Positions 61,681 to 64,000 of a stretch of 64,000 nt of DNA are shown piece after piece. The stretch is from contig NZ_JAOTID010000003.1 in assembly GCF_026163695.1 (NCBI RefSeq), forward strand, positions 297,115 through 361,114, in the 5' to 3' direction. The notes under the pieces are model-generated. The model saw only the letters and a list, made by a program, of their open reading frames with translations. It did not search any database and was not told where the DNA came from. The position numbers were made by a program, and so were the translations under genes. The first letter of the stretch is position 1. Each line of letters begins with the position of its first letter. The DNA comes from Shumkonia mesophila. Its GTDB lineage: Bacteria; Pseudomonadota; Alphaproteobacteria; Rhodospirillales; Shumkoniaceae.

Positions 61681-62406
61681 TTGGCGAGAAGAATCCTGAT
61701 CGTCGATGACGACGAGGCCCTGGGGCACTCGTTGCGGCGGTATCTCTCCGCCTATGGATTCGACATCAGTCTGGCGCATGACGGCGAAGCCATGCGGGTC
61801 GAGCTCCTGCGTGAAAAGACCGACCTAGTGATTCTCGATCTGGTCCTGCCCGGGGACAGCGGATTTGACTTGGCGCGGGAAATCCGCCGGGACTCGGACA
61901 TTCCGATCATCATGCTGACGGGACGCGGCGAGGAGGTGGACCGCGTGGTCGGCCTCGAACTGGGAGCCGACGATTTCGTCACCAAGCCTTTCAGTTCGCG
62001 GGAACTGCTGGCGCGGGTCAACGCGGTCCTGCGCCGGACCGCGGGGCGTCCGACGGGAGAAGAGACGGTGCCCGAGGAAGGTGGCCGGATCGGCCGCTTC
62101 TTGGGATGGACGATTGACGTCTCGCGGCGCAAGCTGTTGACGCCGGAAGGCAGCGAGGTGCGGCTGACCGCCGGCGAGTTCAACGTTCTGCTGGCCCTGA
62201 TGGAAAGGCCCAAGCGGGTCTTGACCCGCGAGCAGATCCTGGACTGTTTCATGGCCGGCGAGCCGGATGTTTTCGACCGCAGCATCGACACCCGGATATC
62301 CCGTCTGCGGCGGAAGATCGAACCCGATCCGAAGCGGCCGAAGTTCGTCAAGACGGAGTGGGGAGTCGGCTACTTCTTCGATCAGCAGATCGAGTGGGAG
62401 CAATAG
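61681..62406 (+). CDS. OmpR-family response regulator
   Basis: 241 residues. Receiver (about 4-118): IVDDDEALG, LVILDLVLPGDSG, MLTGRGEEVD and VTKPFSSREL. Winged helix (about 140-235): LTAGEFNVLLALMERPKRVLTREQIL, and RSIDTRISRLRRKIEPDPKRPKFVKTEWGVGYFF. Start is TTG at 61681 behind GGGGGGCAGG. No kinase gene is directly next to it. Confidence 0.92.
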   Translation: MARRILIVDDDEALGHSLRRYLSAYGFDISLAHDGEAMRVELLREKTDLVILDLVLPGDSGFDLAREIRRDSDIPIIMLTGRGEEVDRVVGLELGADDFVTKPFSSRELLARVNAVLRRTAGRPTGEETVPEEGGRIGRFLGWTIDVSRRKLLTPEGSEVRLTAGEFNVLLALMERPKRVLTREQILDCFMAGEPDVFDRSIDTRISRLRRKIEPDPKRPKFVKTEWGVGYFFDQQIEWEQ

Positions 62407-62722
62407 CCCGTCCCGGTGCGCATCATGCGCGCCGCAAGCGCTCCGCCACCATCGAGGCGGCCGCCGCCGATTTTGTTTCGCTCTGAAACACTTTTCCGGC
62501 AGATCTGACAAAACCACGAAATACCCATGTGCTTTCCTGCGAAACACCAGCGGAAGTGACTGGCGCGTTCCGGGCGGCGTCGGATGCCGGAGAAGCGGTA
62601 TCGCCACGGGTTCCAAGAGAACAACCGATCAATCAACGGCGGCATGGCGGGCGAAAGAATGGGGATTCCTTAGAAGGAGTCCACGGCAAGGCGCGGATTA
62701 GAAGAAGACGGAACGCGAAGAA
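62407..62722. other. Non-coding gap between two response-regulator genes
   Basis: 316 bases without a credible gene. GAAACAC occurs twice (about 62484 and 62543). No clear terminator or operator was identified; the last bases hold a weak ribosome site (GAAGAAA) for the next gene. Confidence 0.5.
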
Positions 62723-63892
62723 ATGGAACGAAAGATCCTGGTGGTAGACGACGAGCAGCCGATCCGCCTGGCGGTGACGAGGCGCCTTCAGCGACTTGGC
62801 TTCGACTGCGTGCAGGCTGCCGACGGCGAGGCCGCCATCGAAGCGGTGGCGAAAGATCGGCAAATCGGGGTCGCCCTCATCGACATTCGCATGCCCGGAA
62901 AATCAGGGCTGGACGTCATCGCCGAGATCAAGTCCAACATCCGCAGCGACATCGGCTTTATCGTGATCACCGGCCATGGCGGATTCGACGAGGCGGTGGA
63001 GGCACTGCGCCTGGGGGCGTCGGATTTCCTTACCAAGCCGTTCAGTTCGGAACAGCTCGAAGGGGCGATCCGGAAATGCCTGGAAGGGATTTGCAGTAAC
63101 GAGGGCAAGCTGCAGACGCAACGGTCGCTGGAAGCCGAAGTCATGGAAAAGACCGAGCGGATCAGCGCGCTTGCCCAGGAAGTCGATTCGGCAAGGATAG
63201 AGGCCCTGGAGAGTCTCGCCATCGCCGCCGAACATCGCGACAACGATACCGGCGAGCACATTCGCCGCATCGGCATCTATGCCGAAATCCTGGCGCTGGG
63301 ACTCGGCTGGTCGGAGGCGTTGGCACGGAAGGTCCGGCTGGCTGCCACCCTGCACGATATCGGCAAGATCGGTGTGCCCGACAACATCCTGATGAAGCCG
63401 GGCCTGCTGACCGAGGCCGAGATCGCCACTATGCAGGCTCACACCCGGATCGGCCACGAGATCGTTTCGCCGTCGACCGACGAGATCATGAAGGTGGCCG
63501 CGACCATTGCGCTGTCCCATCACGAACGCTGGGATGGCAGCGGATATCCCTACAATCTCGCCGGCGAGGCGATCCCGATTGAGGCCCGCATCGCTGCCGT
63601 GTGCGACGTCTACGACGCCTTGCGATCCCCCAGGCCGTACAAGCCGGCCATGGACCACCGGACGGCGGTGCGGGTCATCCTGGAAGGCGATGTTCGCACC
63701 CGCCCTCAGCATTTTGACCCCGCCGTCCTCGAGGTTTTCGGAAACAACGCCCATCGGCTGGCGGAAGCCTATGGAAGGCGGCCCGACGTCGAGAGAAAGG
63801 CGGACGGAAGGATTGCTTCCTTCTCTCAAAACGGTGAGAATCGGGGAACGGCAACATTCTTCGGTTCGAGAGGGAAGGCGAATGCCATCTGA
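62723..63892 (+). CDS. Response regulator with HD-GYP phosphodiesterase domain
   Basis: 389 residues. Receiver (about 3-120): VVDDEQPIR, LIDIRMPGKSG, ITGHGG and LTKPFSS. A short coiled-coil (about 130-165) leads to an HD-GYP domain (about 170-345) with HRDNDTGEHIRRI, LHDIGKIGVPDNIL, MQAHTRIGHEI and HHERWDGSGYP, so metal and GYP motifs are complete. It should hydrolyse cyclic di-GMP under control of an unknown kinase. Its stop overlaps the next start. Confidence 0.94.
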   Translation: MERKILVVDDEQPIRLAVTRRLQRLGFDCVQAADGEAAIEAVAKDRQIGVALIDIRMPGKSGLDVIAEIKSNIRSDIGFIVITGHGGFDEAVEALRLGASDFLTKPFSSEQLEGAIRKCLEGICSNEGKLQTQRSLEAEVMEKTERISALAQEVDSARIEALESLAIAAEHRDNDTGEHIRRIGIYAEILALGLGWSEALARKVRLAATLHDIGKIGVPDNILMKPGLLTEAEIATMQAHTRIGHEIVSPSTDEIMKVAATIALSHHERWDGSGYPYNLAGEAIPIEARIAAVCDVYDALRSPRPYKPAMDHRTAVRVILEGDVRTRPQHFDPAVLEVFGNNAHRLAEAYGRRPDVERKADGRIASFSQNGENRGTATFFGSRGKANAI

Positions 63893-64000
63893 GGACGTCC
63901 CGGGTCGCACAATGGAGGCGGCCGCGGAGAAGCCGAAGGAGACACTGTCGGACGTTGACCGGGATTCTCTTCACACGTTGCCGTTGTCGATTATTCCCTT
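63882..64000 (+). CDS. Start of unidentified gene, cut by window edge
   Basis: Forty residues are visible from the ATG at 63882, overlapping the HD-GYP stop by 11 bases and preceded by GAGAGGGAAGG. The N-terminus is charged (EAAAEKPKETLSDVDRDS) and then turns hydrophobic (LPLSIIPL). Overlap with a response regulator makes a signalling partner likely, but the family cannot be named. Confidence 0.6.
   Translation, partial: MPSEDVPGRTMEAAAEKPKETLSDVDRDSLHTLPLSIIP

Overview
The window is high-GC DNA with dense, overlapping bacterial operons. No rRNA, tRNA, CRISPR array, insertion sequence or prophage was seen. Gene content suggests an anaerobically capable alphaproteobacterium of Rhodospirillales type: two tripartite tricarboxylate (TTT) transporters, FCD-type GntR regulators, HemP, FixJ- and OmpR-type regulators, a ProVWX osmolyte importer, many iron-sulfur proteins, a short-chain flavodoxin and a membrane ion-pumping oxidoreductase. 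The organism call is an inference from gene content, not from a marker gene.

Bases 1-24.4 kb form a carboxylate-catabolism island. It holds a MmgE/PrpD protein, two PdxA-family dehydrogenases, a phosphoglycerate-dehydrogenase-like enzyme, two paralogous GntR regulators and TTT transporter 1 (minus strand). A seven-gene operon (7853-14420) encodes a GntR regulator, a four-cluster ferredoxin, a protein with only the N-terminal Cys motif of CO dehydrogenase CooS, an FAD/NAD(P) oxidoreductase, a ferredoxin-fusion protein, an unknown Cys-containing protein and a PdxA homologue. After hemP and an anion permease come TTT transporter 2, a fumarylacetoacetase-family hydrolase, an NADP-isocitrate-dehydrogenase-like enzyme, an LVIVD beta-propeller protein and a TauE/SafE exporter. 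Small palindromes of the TTGTC(A/G)ACA type recur in several promoters and may tie the island into one GntR regulon.

Bases 24.4-39.6 kb hold a CHASE2 histidine kinase / FecR lipoprotein / response regulator operon, a second 2-hydroxyacid dehydrogenase, a phospholipase D-VTT fusion overlapping an endonuclease/phosphatase-TspO fusion, a MarR regulator divergent from proVWX, a peroxiredoxin-like gene and an AraC regulator.

Bases 39.6-49.3 kb are a 12-gene minus-strand operon. Its subunit order (MnhE, MnhF, MnhG, DUF4040, MbhE-MnhB, MnhC, a double MrpD-like protein, NuoH-, NuoB-, NuoC-, NuoD- and NuoI-like) matches, as I recall it, the archaeal Mbx/MBS complex, a relative of complex I and group 4 hydrogenases. 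The two antiporter-like subunits are fused into one 1079-residue chain. Such a complex would oxidise ferredoxin and pump ions, so it could use low-potential electrons produced by the 8-14 kb redox operon.

Bases 49.5-64 kb hold a flavodoxin with a good Fur box, a LacI-controlled sugar-type ABC importer without an ATPase gene, an orphan FixJ-like regulator, mtnA, a tandem pair of EamA transporters, a purine nucleoside phosphorylase, a periplasmic 5'-nucleotidase, an OmpR-type regulator, an HD-GYP response regulator and the start of another gene cut by the window edge.
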